Below are positions 23,972 through 34,261 of a DNA stretch of 58,525 bases, piece by piece. The notes under the pieces are model-generated. The model was not told the origin of the DNA. It made no database searches and was given only the letters and a program-made list of their open reading frames with translations. Source of the stretch: an uncultured Prevotellaceae bacterium (GTDB lineage: Bacteria; Bacteroidota; Bacteroidia; Bacteroidales; Bacteroidaceae); contig CACZVX010000038.1 of NCBI GenBank assembly GCA_902784755.1, positions 482 through 59,006 of the forward strand. Reading direction: 5' to 3'. Made by a program: the position numbers and the translations under genes. Numbering within the stretch: position 1 is the first letter of the stretch; every line of letters starts with the position of its first letter.

Positions 23972-26900
23972 ATGGAGAATCAACCTACTCTTACTGTATA
24001 TAAAGCATCGGCAGGTTCGGGAAAAACCTTCCGACTGGCTACTGAATATATCAAACTGCTAATCCTCAATCCTCAGGCTTACCGCAACATCCTTGCCGTG
24101 ACCTTCACCAATAAGGCCACCGAGGAAATGAAGGAACGCATTCTCAGCCAGCTCTATGGCATTTGGAAGCGACTGCCAGATTCCAAAAACTATATCGAGA
24201 AAGTGACAGAGGAACTTAACGTCTCCGAGGAACTTGCATCCCAAAGGGCAGGTGAAGCATTGAAAAATTTAATCCATAATTACAACTACTTCCGTGTAGA
24301 GACTATCGACAGTTTTTTCCAAAGCGTTCTCCGCAATCTCGCCCGTGAGCTTGATCTTGCCGCTAATCTTACTGTTGGTCTTAATGACGTACAGGTAGAA
24401 GAACAGGCAGTAGATGAACTCATCGACGAACTGTCCACTACAAGCACCCTGCTTTTCTGGATTATCGACTATATCAAGGAAAACATTGAGGATGATAAAA
24501 GTTGGAACGTCATCGGACAGATCAAGGACTTCGGACGTACCATTTTCCGCGACTATTATAAGTGCGAGAGCGACAATCTGAAGGAAAGGTTCAAGACTCC
24601 TGATTTCTTTAAGGATTACACCAGCGCTATTCAGGATATAAAGAAGAATGCACGTGACCAGATGACGCAATATGCCGAGACGTTCTTCGACACATTGGCG
24701 GAAAACGGACTCACGCCAGATTCCCTCTCCAATAAGCAGCGCGGCATTGCCAGTTACTTTAAAAAACTGAAAGGCACCGACTGGAGTAATAAGAATTGCC
24801 AAAACTCCACATTAGCCAAGCATTTGGATACGCCAATGAACTGGGCACCTAAAAACAGTGCCGACCGTCAACTGGTCATAACAATTGCTGATGAAGTCCT
24901 GCTCCCACTACTCCGCGACACGGAGAACGAACGTGAACGTCAGTGGAAGCGTTTCGTCAGTGCCGAGGTCACGCTGCGGCATCTGAACCAACTCCGTCTT
25001 TTAGGCAATATAGAGGAACGGGTGATTTCTCTGAACAAAGAGGCTAACCGCTTTTTGCTCAGTGACACACAGGTATTCCTCCATAACCTGATAGACGGCT
25101 CTGACTCCCCTTTCATCTTCGAGAAGATGGGCACACAACTGGAGCATATTATGATTGATGAGTTCCAGGACACCAGCACCGTACAGTGGGAGAACTTCCG
25201 CATCCTGCTCAATGAAACGATGAGCCATGGCACTAATCTCATTGTCGGTGATGTGAAGCAAAGTATTTATCGTTGGCGTAGTGGTGACTGGCGACTGCTT
25301 AATGGCATTGAAAACCTGTTCCAACAAGAGCAGATCAAGGTGGAAGACCTCGACACCAATTACCGTTCCTCACGCCGTGTCATAGAATTCAACAACCGTT
25401 TCTTTACTTCCGCCCAACAGATTGAATATCAGCACGAACAGGAAATCAATCCGAAGGAAGCATCACAGTTGAGTAATGCCTATGCCAAGGTGGTGCAGCA
25501 GATTCCTCAAGAAAAACCTGAGGAAGGACTGGTGCGCATCACCCTGCTTCCGAAAGAAGACTACGAGGAGCAGATGATGACCCAAATCATCCAGACCGTT
25601 GATGAACTCCGCTCCCAGGGTATTGCCGAAAACAAAATTTGCATTCTGGTACGAGCAAACAGGCATATACCGCTCATTGCCGATGCTTTTATGCAGCAGC
25701 GCCCAGAGGTAAATATCGTAAGTGACGAGGCTTTTCGCTTGGATTCCTCCCTGGCAGTATGCACCCTCATCCAGGCACTTCATGCATTGATTCATCCTGA
25801 GGATGCGCTTTGCAAGGCAAACCTCAGTAAGGCATACGAGCGCATCAATGGCAGTCTCAACCTCGAACTTCCACTCGACCAACGACTGCTGAACCTGCCC
25901 CTAATGGACCTGACCGAACGTCTTTTCTCCATCTTCCACCTCGAAAAACTAAAGAACGAAAGTGCCTACGTCTGTGCCTTCTATGACCAGATGAGCAAGT
26001 TCCTGCAGGACACCGGCAGCGACATTGATGCCTTCCTGCGTTGCTGGGATGACTCCATTCACGAAAAGACCATTCAGAGTGATCAGATCAACGGCATCCG
26101 CCTGATCAGCATCCACAAGTCGAAAGGCCTTGAATTCGACAATGTCATCATCCCCTTCTGCGACTGGAGCATTGAAATGCGTGGCAATACCATCTGGTGC
26201 AAACCGACGGAAGAGCCCTTCAGCAGACTGCCTTTGGTTCCCGTGGACTACAGCTCACGTCTTGAAGGATCTATCTATGCAGAAGATTACGCTCATGAGC
26301 ATCTTCAGATTTGTGTTGATAATCTCAATCTTCTTTATGTGGCTTTCACCCGAGCAGCCCACAATCTTTTTGTTATTGGAAAACGCAATGCCTCCAACTC
26401 CCGCAGTACGCTCATCCAGGAAGTGCTCACCGAATGGGGAACGGAGATGGGAGAAGCATCTGAACCAGTGATCTACGAAGAAGGACAACTGCTTGTCAGA
26501 CAGGAAAAGGAAAAGCAGACTACAGCCAATAAGTTACTGCGGCCTGTAATACCGACCCCTGTGGCCATCCAAAGTTTTAAGACGAAGACAGTCTTCAAGC
26601 AGAGTAACAAGAGCCGCGACTTCATCAACGATAACGATGACGACGACCAAAAAGAACAGGTACGATATATCAAGATGGGTAATGTGATGCACAACCTTTT
26701 CTCTACCATCCACACCACTGCCGATATTCCGCAGGTCCTGCGGGAACTGGAACTTGGCGGCGTGCTCTACGACGAAGACGTTTCCGCAGAAAGTCTGAAA
26801 AACATGCTTCGCAAACGTCTTGCCGACAAACGAGTGGCAGATTGGTTCTCTCCCCGATGGACGCTCTTCAACGAATGTTCCATCATCAGTATTAATGAAG

Positions 26901-27106
26901 AGGGAGAACTCCAGGAGCGACGCCCTGACCGTGTGATGACCGACGGACAACAGATGATAGTCGTCGATTTCAAGTTTGGACGTCCACGGGATGAATACCA
27001 CGAGCAGGTGCATGAATACATGGAACTCTTGCGCCACATGGGCTATTCTCAGGTGAGTGGTTATCTATGGTTCGTTTATTCCAATAAAATAGAAGAAGTA
27101 AAATGA
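23972..27106 (+). CDS. addA: AddA-like ATP-dependent helicase/nuclease (RecB-family)
   Basis: This 1044-residue UvrD/Rep-family helicase with a C-terminal nuclease forms, with AddB, a double-strand-break resection complex feeding RecA. Walker A is KASAGSGKTFRLATEYIKLL (about 9-28), Walker B/motif II MIDEFQDTSTVQW (about 393-405), motif III GDVKQSIYRWRSGDW (about 426), motif V RLISIHKSKGLEFDNVIIPF (about 710) and motif VI LLYVAFTRAAHNL (about 785). The RecB-type nuclease motif VVDFKFGRPRDEYHEQVHEY lies near residue 1000. The stop overlaps the addB start (ATGA). Confidence 0.9.
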   Translation: MENQPTLTVYKASAGSGKTFRLATEYIKLLILNPQAYRNILAVTFTNKATEEMKERILSQLYGIWKRLPDSKNYIEKVTEELNVSEELASQRAGEALKNLIHNYNYFRVETIDSFFQSVLRNLARELDLAANLTVGLNDVQVEEQAVDELIDELSTTSTLLFWIIDYIKENIEDDKSWNVIGQIKDFGRTIFRDYYKCESDNLKERFKTPDFFKDYTSAIQDIKKNARDQMTQYAETFFDTLAENGLTPDSLSNKQRGIASYFKKLKGTDWSNKNCQNSTLAKHLDTPMNWAPKNSADRQLVITIADEVLLPLLRDTENERERQWKRFVSAEVTLRHLNQLRLLGNIEERVISLNKEANRFLLSDTQVFLHNLIDGSDSPFIFEKMGTQLEHIMIDEFQDTSTVQWENFRILLNETMSHGTNLIVGDVKQSIYRWRSGDWRLLNGIENLFQQEQIKVEDLDTNYRSSRRVIEFNNRFFTSAQQIEYQHEQEINPKEASQLSNAYAKVVQQIPQEKPEEGLVRITLLPKEDYEEQMMTQIIQTVDELRSQGIAENKICILVRANRHIPLIADAFMQQRPEVNIVSDEAFRLDSSLAVCTLIQALHALIHPEDALCKANLSKAYERINGSLNLELPLDQRLLNLPLMDLTERLFSIFHLEKLKNESAYVCAFYDQMSKFLQDTGSDIDAFLRCWDDSIHEKTIQSDQINGIRLISIHKSKGLEFDNVIIPFCDWSIEMRGNTIWCKPTEEPFSRLPLVPVDYSSRLEGSIYAEDYAHEHLQICVDNLNLLYVAFTRAAHNLFVIGKRNASNSRSTLIQEVLTEWGTEMGEASEPVIYEEGQLLVRQEKEKQTTANKLLRPVIPTPVAIQSFKTKTVFKQSNKSRDFINDNDDDDQKEQVRYIKMGNVMHNLFSTIHTTADIPQVLRELELGGVLYDEDVSAESLKNMLRKRLADKRVADWFSPRWTLFNECSIISINEEGELQERRPDRVMTDGQQMIVVDFKFGRPRDEYHEQVHEYMELLRHMGYSQVSGYLWFVYSNKIEEVK

Positions 27107-29850
27107 AAGCATTTCTCGAAATAGTCGCCGAAGACATCATCCGCAAATATGGAACCGACCTGAGCCGCATTGCCGTTGTGTTCCCCAACAAGCGTGCCTC
27201 TCTCTTCCTCAATGAGGCTTTGGCACGCCTTGCCGGACGTCCAATCTGGAGTCCTGCCTATATCACTATCAGTGACCTTTTCCGCCAGCATTCGCATCTG
27301 ACGGTTGGTGACCCTATTCAATTGGTTTGCGAACTATACCGTTGTTTCACCCAGATTACCGGCATCGACGAGACGCTCGATCATTTCTATGGCTGGGGGC
27401 AGTTGCTCATTAGCGACTTTGATGACATCGATAAGAATATGGCCGTGGCTCACGATGTGTTCCGGAATCTCAAGGATTTCCATGAACTCGACGACCATTC
27501 GTATCTCACTGCTGAACAGATCGCTCTGCTAAAGCGTTTCTTCGGCAATTTCTCATCCGACCATAATACAGAACTCAAGCGCCGTTTTCTCCGTCTTTGG
27601 AGTCATATGGAGGATATTTATCACGCTTTCCGCAAAAAAGTGCGTTCCGAAGAGCTGGCTTATGAGGGTATGCTCTATCGGGATGTGGCTGAGATGGATG
27701 AGTTATCCTTCCAGTATGACACCTATCTCTTCATTGGCTTCAACATGATGCAAAAGGTGGAACTCTGTCTTTGCAAACGACTGATGAAGGAACAAAAGGC
27801 AAAGTTCTACTGGGATTTCGATGATTATTACATGAAGCCCAACAACGAGGCAGGCCATTACATCCGTGAACTTTTGAAATTATTCCCCAACGAGCTCGAC
27901 AACACTTCTGGTGAGATTTATCAGCAGTTCACTCAACCCAAGCACATCACCTACATCTGTGCCCCCACAGAAAACGTTCAGGCACGCTATGTCAGCCAAT
28001 GGCTGAAGGAGAATCATCGTATCAAAGACGGACGCCGCACTGCTATTGTAATGGGAGACGAACACCTGCTGCCCTCTGTAATCCATTGTCTTCCTGATGA
28101 GGTGGAAAAGATCAATATCACTACAGGTTATCCACTCAACGACACACCCGTCAGTTCGCTTGTAGTCCTTCTCTCCCAACTCCGCCAGTCACAGAAGATT
28201 CCCAAGTACCTCCTTCGTCGGGTGATGCGCCACAGTTATGCCCGCTTCCTCAACGAGAAAATGCTCTCACGACCCATTGCTGACAATCTCGAATACGTTT
28301 TATGGATACAGTCGGTAGTACGACATATTGCCCAACAGACGAAAGACGAAGAAAATCCGATGCAGGCAGAAGCTCTCTTCCGCATGTACACATTGCTGAA
28401 CCGTCTTTCATCACTTATTGAAAACGGCTTTCTCACAGTGGACCGCATCACACTTCAGCGCCTCATGTTACAGCTGATCCGTTCCACATCCATACCTTTC
28501 CACGGAGAACCTGCTGTAGGACTGCAAGTGATGGGCGTACTCGAAACCCGCAATCTCGACTTCGACCACATACTTATCCTTTCATGTAATGAAGGCAATC
28601 TGCCGAAGGGTGTCAATGATGCCTCTTTCATTCCCTATGCCATCCGTAAAGCCTATGGCCTTACTACCATCGACAACAAGGTGGCTATCTTCGCCTACTA
28701 TTTTCATCGCTTGCTGCAGCGAGCCGAAGATATCACCATCTGCTACAATAATGCCACCGAAGACGGACAGACAGGCGAAATGTCTCGCTTCATGCTGCAG
28801 CTTCTTGTAGAGAGCCCTCATGCCATCGAAAAACGAGCCCTGCAGTCCGGACAGCAACAGTTTCTCCTGCAGCCCCGACAACGGGAAAAAGATGCCAAAG
28901 TTATGGAAGTGCTGCGCAGTTTCAAGTCATTGTCACCTTCGGCCATCAACCGTTATCTCAGCTGTCAGCTGACGTTCTATTTCCGTTATGTGCTGGGCAT
29001 TCAGGAGCCAGATGACAATGAGGATGACGAAATCGACAGTCGCATTTTCGGTAATATTTTCCACAAGTCGGCTCAGATTCTCTACAACCAAATGGGCAGT
29101 ACCATTCGTAAAGAACAGCTACAGCAACTTATCAACCATCGTGAACGAATTGATATCGCTGTAGATCGCGCTATCCGTGAAGAACTTTTCAACATAACGG
29201 ATGACCGGCCTTTCGAGATGGAACTAAACGGTCTCCAACTCATCAACCGCGAGGTCATAATCCGTTATCTCGAACGTCTCTTCGAGATTGATCAAAGTCT
29301 TGCTCCCTTCACCATTATAGGCAACGAGTTAAAAGTCTGGCAGAATGTAACAATTACCACTTCTGAAGGCAGTCGTCGTATCAGCCTTGGAGGCTCTATC
29401 GACCGTCTGGATCAGATTTATGATTCCTCAACGGGTAAGGAGCTCATCCGTGTGGTTGATTATAAGACAGGCAGCCGCAAACTCAAGTCAAAGGTCAACG
29501 AACTGTCCGAAATCTTCGATCCCGCCTATATTCGCGAAAAACATACCGACTATTATCTGCAGACGATGCTCTATTCCATCATCGTGAGCCAACATCCTGA
29601 GTACAACAGCGATAGACTGTCTGTATCACCCGCACTCCTTTTTATCCAACATACCATGTCGGAAGGCTACGACCCCACCCTGAAAATTGGCAATGAAAAA
29701 ATCAGCGACATACAAAAGTACGCCACTGATTTTATGGATAATCTGAAAAAACTGGTTAGTGAAATATTCGAACCGCAACATCCTTTCCTGCCAACGACTG
29801 ACAAGAAGAATTGCGCCTACTGCCCTTACCGCCAACTGTGCGGACTCTAA
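27103..29850 (+). CDS. addB: AddB-like PD-(D/E)XK nuclease family protein
   Basis: This 915-residue partner of AddA has an N-terminal inactive-helicase-like part beginning VVFPNKRASLFLNEALARL. The segment VMGVLETRNLDFDHILILSC is near residue 480. A nuclease domain has GSIDRLDQIYD and VVDYKTGSRKLKSK (about 770-795). An iron-sulfur cluster is suggested by the Cys in SAINRYLSCQLTFYFRY (about 621) together with CAYCPYRQLC at the extreme C-terminus, as in AddB proteins. It starts inside the addA stop (4-bp overlap), a clear translationally coupled pair. Confidence 0.88.
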   Translation: MKAFLEIVAEDIIRKYGTDLSRIAVVFPNKRASLFLNEALARLAGRPIWSPAYITISDLFRQHSHLTVGDPIQLVCELYRCFTQITGIDETLDHFYGWGQLLISDFDDIDKNMAVAHDVFRNLKDFHELDDHSYLTAEQIALLKRFFGNFSSDHNTELKRRFLRLWSHMEDIYHAFRKKVRSEELAYEGMLYRDVAEMDELSFQYDTYLFIGFNMMQKVELCLCKRLMKEQKAKFYWDFDDYYMKPNNEAGHYIRELLKLFPNELDNTSGEIYQQFTQPKHITYICAPTENVQARYVSQWLKENHRIKDGRRTAIVMGDEHLLPSVIHCLPDEVEKINITTGYPLNDTPVSSLVVLLSQLRQSQKIPKYLLRRVMRHSYARFLNEKMLSRPIADNLEYVLWIQSVVRHIAQQTKDEENPMQAEALFRMYTLLNRLSSLIENGFLTVDRITLQRLMLQLIRSTSIPFHGEPAVGLQVMGVLETRNLDFDHILILSCNEGNLPKGVNDASFIPYAIRKAYGLTTIDNKVAIFAYYFHRLLQRAEDITICYNNATEDGQTGEMSRFMLQLLVESPHAIEKRALQSGQQQFLLQPRQREKDAKVMEVLRSFKSLSPSAINRYLSCQLTFYFRYVLGIQEPDDNEDDEIDSRIFGNIFHKSAQILYNQMGSTIRKEQLQQLINHRERIDIAVDRAIREELFNITDDRPFEMELNGLQLINREVIIRYLERLFEIDQSLAPFTIIGNELKVWQNVTITTSEGSRRISLGGSIDRLDQIYDSSTGKELIRVVDYKTGSRKLKSKVNELSEIFDPAYIREKHTDYYLQTMLYSIIVSQHPEYNSDRLSVSPALLFIQHTMSEGYDPTLKIGNEKISDIQKYATDFMDNLKKLVSEIFEPQHPFLPTTDKKNCAYCPYRQLCGL

Positions 29851-29855
29851 CTATC

Positions 29856-30335
29856 CTACTTCATACAGCTGTCCACAAAATGTAGTGGCAGCAGTGTCTT
29901 CACGTTGGGAATCACATAAATGCCCTCCGTACCATAAAGCAGGATCTTCACATCACACTGGTAACGGTCCTCCATCTCGAGAATCACTTGTCTGCAAGCT
30001 CCGCAGGGAGATACGGGCTGTGCCATAAGTCCCTCTTCATTGCGAGCAGCTATAGCTATGGCCACAATTGCAGATTCGGGATGCTGCGACTGTGCAGCGA
30101 AGATTGCCGAGCGCTCAGCACAAAGTCCTGAAGGGAAAGCTGCATTTTCCTGGTTAGCACCAACCATCTCCAGTCCGTCAGCCGTTCGCAGGCAAGCTCC
30201 TACATGGAAATTCGAGTAGGGAGCATACGAGTTGTTTGTAGCCTCAATGGCTTTTTTCACCAACCGCTGGTCTTCCTCCGGAAGTTCCTCCAGTTGACTC
30301 AATTGAATCTTGTAATTCAGTTCAATATTTTTCAT
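29856..30335 (-). CDS. cdd: Cytidine deaminase
   Basis: This 159-residue homotetramer-type cytidine deaminase salvages cytidine and deoxycytidine to uridine forms. The zinc site is complete: CAERSAIFAA (Cys-Ala-Glu, the Glu being the proton shuttle) and PCGACRQVILEM (two Cys). The substrate-binding segments NSYAPYSNFHVGACLRT and GANQENAAFPSG are present. It ends 5 bp from the convergent addB stop. Confidence 0.95.
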   Translation of the reverse strand: MKNIELNYKIQLSQLEELPEEDQRLVKKAIEATNNSYAPYSNFHVGACLRTADGLEMVGANQENAAFPSGLCAERSAIFAAQSQHPESAIVAIAIAARNEEGLMAQPVSPCGACRQVILEMEDRYQCDVKILLYGTEGIYVIPNVKTLLPLHFVDSCMK

Positions 30336-30383
30336 AAGCGTCCCTTTTTGTAGTTTTATATTTTTAAGATCAAGTTTCAGGTT

Positions 30384-31817
30384 TCAGGGGGTCTCCCTCT
30401 CAAAGCAACCGATATCGGGAAGCTCGTCACGTTCCTTTCCATCACGGTCATTACTCACGGGATAGTTCTTATTCCCTTTGTTGATGGCCGTTGAAAGAGA
30501 GTCCAGATGGAAATCGTAATGTTGCGTATCAATATCCACGAGCTTGAAGTGCTTCTCTCCCTGAACAGATGCCGTGTCTTCAACATCTTCGAAAATAACA
30601 TCGATAATCCTCAGGGTGTCTTCCACTGCCGGGGTTCGAAGGATGCTCGAGATGAAACGATAATTAAAGGCCACAGTGTCATTCTCCGTCATACCCGTCA
30701 CCACGTCCTCCATATACCCCGTCACGATGGAGTTGATGCAGTCCATTCGCAAAAGAGGTGTGTCATTTGTTGAAGAATATAATAGTGCAGGTTTACGGGC
30801 AGAATCGAAGGGATAGAACTGTGCGAGCGTGCAATGGTTCATCACCACGTCACCGCCTTCTATGAACACGCACTCATATAACGTATTCGTAAACTGGCAG
30901 TTCTCCGCAGTCACCTTACTGTTGATGCTCAGCAGTCCTGTGCCCTGACAGTTATGTATCGTCATATTCTTCAACGTCAGCTTTTGCCTCTCCACATTGG
31001 AAGAATCACAAACGATTCCGTTAAATGAACTATGCAAGTCTGTGAACTGCATCACATTGTCATAAGATGATTCATAGAATTCCACTCCGCTCCACAGTCC
31101 ACTCATCAAATCGTAGGGAAGATAATCGAACATCCAGTCCAGACGATCTCCCCGAAGCACGACTTCGTTACCTGCTTCTCCCAACGACAGCAATCGTCCA
31201 TAGACATCAATGCCTGCCTGATCATGGAAATAGAGTGTCGTTCCAGGAGCTAATGTCAACGTGGCTTCCGGTTCCACGGTCAACTTCCCATAAACAATGA
31301 TGGGCTTGTCACCTGTCAGAGTCGTATCTTTCTTAATGTGTACGTCTCTCAATTTCAGGGCATCCCACGAATAGGCATTGAGATTCACCTTTTGAGTGAC
31401 ACCACTTTCCAGGAGAAATACCAGATTGTCTTCTACAAGCTGTGGTCCGTCTCTGCCAGTCAGGGCAGAAGTCAGTTCCACGAACACACGGATACTGTCG
31501 CCCTTGCGGATTTCTACATCTGAGGTCTGATAACCTGATTCTGCGCCCAAATAGACGCCATCCACATTCACACGAAACCCGCTCTGGTTTCCACGTTCCA
31601 GTCTGACATTTGTACAGCGAATACCGTCACCACTTTCATTGTGAACCCAGAAAGTCTTTGTCGTCGTAGGAACAGCAGAGAAGACCGTGTCCATCTTCAG
31701 GGTGTCTGTGGTAAAAGAAAGAATATGAGAAGTTTGCGTACTGAAGGAGTCATCGTCCTGACAACCTGTCAATACGCACACAAGCAATGCCAAAAGGCAA
31801 AGTCTCACTTTTTCCAT
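30384..31817 (-). CDS. Right-handed beta-helix lipoprotein
   Basis: This lipoprotein of about 477 residues has a signal sequence MEKVRLCLLALLVCVLTGC with lipobox LTGC. An immunoglobulin-like N-terminal half is followed by beta-helix repeats (GKLTVEPEATLTLAPGTTLY, LTLKNMTIHNCQGTGLLSIN, ENCQFTNTLYECVFIEGGDV). It ends in DRDGKERDELPDIGCFE, the C-terminal signature often seen in choice-of-anchor/parallel beta-helix surface proteins. Function unknown. The start MEKVRL at 31817 is preferred over ATG 24 bp upstream because it puts the lipobox at Cys19. Confidence 0.75.
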   Translation of the reverse strand: MEKVRLCLLALLVCVLTGCQDDDSFSTQTSHILSFTTDTLKMDTVFSAVPTTTKTFWVHNESGDGIRCTNVRLERGNQSGFRVNVDGVYLGAESGYQTSDVEIRKGDSIRVFVELTSALTGRDGPQLVEDNLVFLLESGVTQKVNLNAYSWDALKLRDVHIKKDTTLTGDKPIIVYGKLTVEPEATLTLAPGTTLYFHDQAGIDVYGRLLSLGEAGNEVVLRGDRLDWMFDYLPYDLMSGLWSGVEFYESSYDNVMQFTDLHSSFNGIVCDSSNVERQKLTLKNMTIHNCQGTGLLSINSKVTAENCQFTNTLYECVFIEGGDVVMNHCTLAQFYPFDSARKPALLYSSTNDTPLLRMDCINSIVTGYMEDVVTGMTENDTVAFNYRFISSILRTPAVEDTLRIIDVIFEDVEDTASVQGEKHFKLVDIDTQHYDFHLDSLSTAINKGNKNYPVSNDRDGKERDELPDIGCFERETP

Positions 31818-31870
31818 TAAACTTATAACGTAAATGGGCACGGATTATTGCCTCCGGCCCTTTTCTTGCG

Positions 31871-32698
31871 CTACATCCCCCTCGACTTGTAAATCAAGTC
31901 CTTAGCGGCATTGATCTCCTGCAGTTTCTTCTCAGCAGCCTTGCGAACGTCCTCCCCGAGCGTAGCCACTTTGTCTGGATGATGCTTCAACGCCAACTTT
32001 CTATATGCCTTTCGCACCTCGTCATCGGTAGCATCAGGCGAAATCTCCAACACCTTATAGGCAGCCTCCAAATTGTTGCCGCCACGGTCAAGGTTTAGCA
32101 TCGAATCCACCTCCTGGGCGTTGAGTCCAAGTGAAGAGGCTATCCAGCGAAGAGCATCCAATTCTGAGGGAGGCACGCTGCCGTCAGCCTTCGCCACCTG
32201 ACAGAGGAAAGCCATCAGTTGCAGACGCTGCTCATAAATCATGTATTGTGCTATCTGCCGGCAACTGTCATAAACTGCACTCTTGTAGGCTCCCGGACGC
32301 TGGGAATCGAGCTGCTTCTGTTTCTCAAAAAGTTTTTTCAGGATTTCTTCTCCTTCCTGTACGGCAGCATTACCGAAATTCGTACGGAGCATCTGTCTCA
32401 CATACTCCATCTCGGAATGCATCACCTTTCCGTCAGCCTTTATCACATACGAGGAAAGCACCAGCAGCGAGAACATGAAGCTGTTGCGCTGTCCTTGAGT
32501 TTGCTGTTGACGGGAATATTGGTTCTGCTCATAGCGATTACGATAGGCATCCTCAAAAGAATGCGGACCGTCGTTGCCATCGGCAAAACTAATTAAAGCA
32601 TTATCGAACAATGACCCCAGTGCATAGCCGGCCAAAGCCCCTAAAGGGCCAAAAACCATAAACCCGAGGAATCCTCCTATCCATTTTCCTAATGCCAT
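31871..32698 (-). CDS. TerB-like / DnaJ domain protein (DjlA-like)
   Basis: This 275-residue protein has a Gly-rich N-terminal membrane-like segment ([20 protein letters not shown]). A TerB-like domain (about 75-190) contains [20 protein letters not shown] and [20 protein letters not shown]. The C-terminal J domain (about 205-275) has the HPD motif in [13 protein letters not shown]. This is the DjlA arrangement: a membrane-attached J-protein that stimulates DnaK. It lies 47 bp downstream of the PurF-like gene on the same strand. Confidence 0.85.
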   Translation of the reverse strand: MALGKWIGGFLGFMVFGPLGALAGYALGSLFDNALISFADGNDGPHSFEDAYRNRYEQNQYSRQQQTQGQRNSFMFSLLVLSSYVIKADGKVMHSEMEYVRQMLRTNFGNAAVQEGEEILKKLFEKQKQLDSQRPGAYKSAVYDSCRQIAQYMIYEQRLQLMAFLCQVAKADGSVPPSELDALRWIASSLGLNAQEVDSMLNLDRGGNNLEAAYKVLEISPDATDDEVRKAYRKLALKHHPDKVATLGEDVRKAAEKKLQEINAAKDLIYKSRGM

Positions 32699-32745
32699 TT
32701 GTTATTTCAAAAAATCAGATTTCAAGATTCGACTTTTCGTCAACT

Positions 32746-34167
32746 TTAACATTCAGGTTCAAAGTCATAACTCGTTCCGTCGAAACAATGGGTACACACC
32801 CGCTCCTTGGGAAGACCGATGGCTTTGATCAGCGTTTCCATCTTATTGAACTTCACACTCGTCAGTCCCAGACGTCGGCCTATTTCTTCCACCATACGCT
32901 TATATTCAGGCGTGCCTGTAGTAGCATATTTATCCAGATTCTTGTTGGGATCACCCTCAAAGTCCTGAATAATACGGCGTGTGATCAGCTCCAAATCACT
33001 CTTCGAGGCCGTAAAGCCCACATATGGACAGCCATACACCAGCGGCGGACAGGAGATGCGGGCATGCACTTCCTTGGCGCCATAGTCGAAGAATGTCTTC
33101 ACATTATCTCTCAGCTGCGTTCCCCTCACAATAGAGTCATCGCAAAACACCACGCGCTGGCCGTTCATAATCGAATGGTTCGGAATGAGTTTCATCTTCG
33201 CAACCAGCTGTCGGCGGCTTTGTTTCGAAGGAGTAAACGAACGGGGCCATGTCGGTGTGTATTTCAGCACCGCACGCTTGTAGGGAATCCCCTTACCTTC
33301 GGCATAGCCCAGAGCCATACCTACTCCACTATCGGGAATACCGCACACGCAGTCTGCCTCAGTATCATCTTCTTCTCCCATTGCCTTTCCGGCATACTCT
33401 CTAACATATTCTGAATTCACGCCTTCATAGTCAGAGGCGGGGAATCCGTAATATACCCATAGGAAGGAACATATCTGACAGCGGGAGAAAGGTTTCTGCA
33501 ACACTTCCACCCCATCCGTTGTCAACTTTACGATTTCACCAGGCCCCACGTCGCGAATAGGTTCATATTCCAGGTTCGGCAGTGAGGTTGACTCACTCGT
33601 TGCTGCATAAGCGCCCTCTTTGCGTCCGATGATGATCGGCGTGCGTCCCAGGGCGTCACGAGCTGCTATAATACTGTCTTCCGTCAATATCAGAATCGAA
33701 CAAGATCCCTTCACCTTCTTGTAAACCAGATTGATACCGTCCACGAAGGTGTCGCCCATATTAATAAGCAAGGCGATAAGCTCTGTCTGATTAATGGTAT
33801 TCTGGCTCATCTCCGAAAGATGCATGCGCTTTTCCATCAGTTCCTGTGCTATTTCGCGCAAGTTGTTCACTTTGGCTACGGTCACTACCGCGTAGCGTCC
33901 CAAGTGTGAATTGATGAGAATAGGCTGTGGATCTGTGTCGCTGATGATGCCGAGACCGGCGTTACCCTTAAAACTATCCAATTCACCCTCAAAACGACTG
34001 CGGAAATAGTCGCGTTCCAGTGAGTGAATGCTTCGAGAAAAACCTTTTTCCTTGTCGAAAGTGACAAGGCCGGCACGCTTAGTGCCTAAATGGCTGTTGT
34101 AGTCAGTTCCGTAAAACAAGTCGTTTACGCAATCCTTTACCGCAATAGCTCCGAAAAAACCACCCAT
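32746..34167 (-). CDS. PurF-like amidophosphoribosyltransferase paralogue lacking the N-terminal cysteine
   Basis: This 473-residue protein has the Ntn glutamine amidotransferase plus phosphoribosyltransferase layout of PurF. It starts MGGFFGAIAVKDC, so the residue after Met is Gly, not the catalytic Cys that PurF exposes (MCGI type). Other PurF features remain: YNSHLGTKRAGL, DALGRTPIIIGRK, GIPDSGVGMALGYAEG, and the PRPP loop VVFCDDSIVRGTQL. Bacteroidales are known to me to carry such a second PurF-like gene. Without Cys1, glutamine hydrolysis is not expected, so it may use free ammonia or act in another reaction. A clear promoter is at 34197-34204. Confidence 0.85.
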   Translation of the reverse strand: MGGFFGAIAVKDCVNDLFYGTDYNSHLGTKRAGLVTFDKEKGFSRSIHSLERDYFRSRFEGELDSFKGNAGLGIISDTDPQPILINSHLGRYAVVTVAKVNNLREIAQELMEKRMHLSEMSQNTINQTELIALLINMGDTFVDGINLVYKKVKGSCSILILTEDSIIAARDALGRTPIIIGRKEGAYAATSESTSLPNLEYEPIRDVGPGEIVKLTTDGVEVLQKPFSRCQICSFLWVYYGFPASDYEGVNSEYVREYAGKAMGEEDDTEADCVCGIPDSGVGMALGYAEGKGIPYKRAVLKYTPTWPRSFTPSKQSRRQLVAKMKLIPNHSIMNGQRVVFCDDSIVRGTQLRDNVKTFFDYGAKEVHARISCPPLVYGCPYVGFTASKSDLELITRRIIQDFEGDPNKNLDKYATTGTPEYKRMVEEIGRRLGLTSVKFNKMETLIKAIGLPKERVCTHCFDGTSYDFEPEC

Positions 34168-34196
34168 TATACTTGAATAAAATTCGTTTGCGGTTG

Positions 34197-34204
34197 CAAA
34201 ATTA
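34197..34204 (-). promoter_or_regulatory. Promoter -7 element for the PurF-like gene
   Basis: CAAAATTA on plus is TAATTTTG on minus, about 30 nt before the ATG at 34167. Confidence 0.55.
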
Positions 34205-34261
34205 CTTCATTTTCCTTAAAATCTCGCATAGAAATCTCTTTTTTTACAGAGAATTTTCAAA

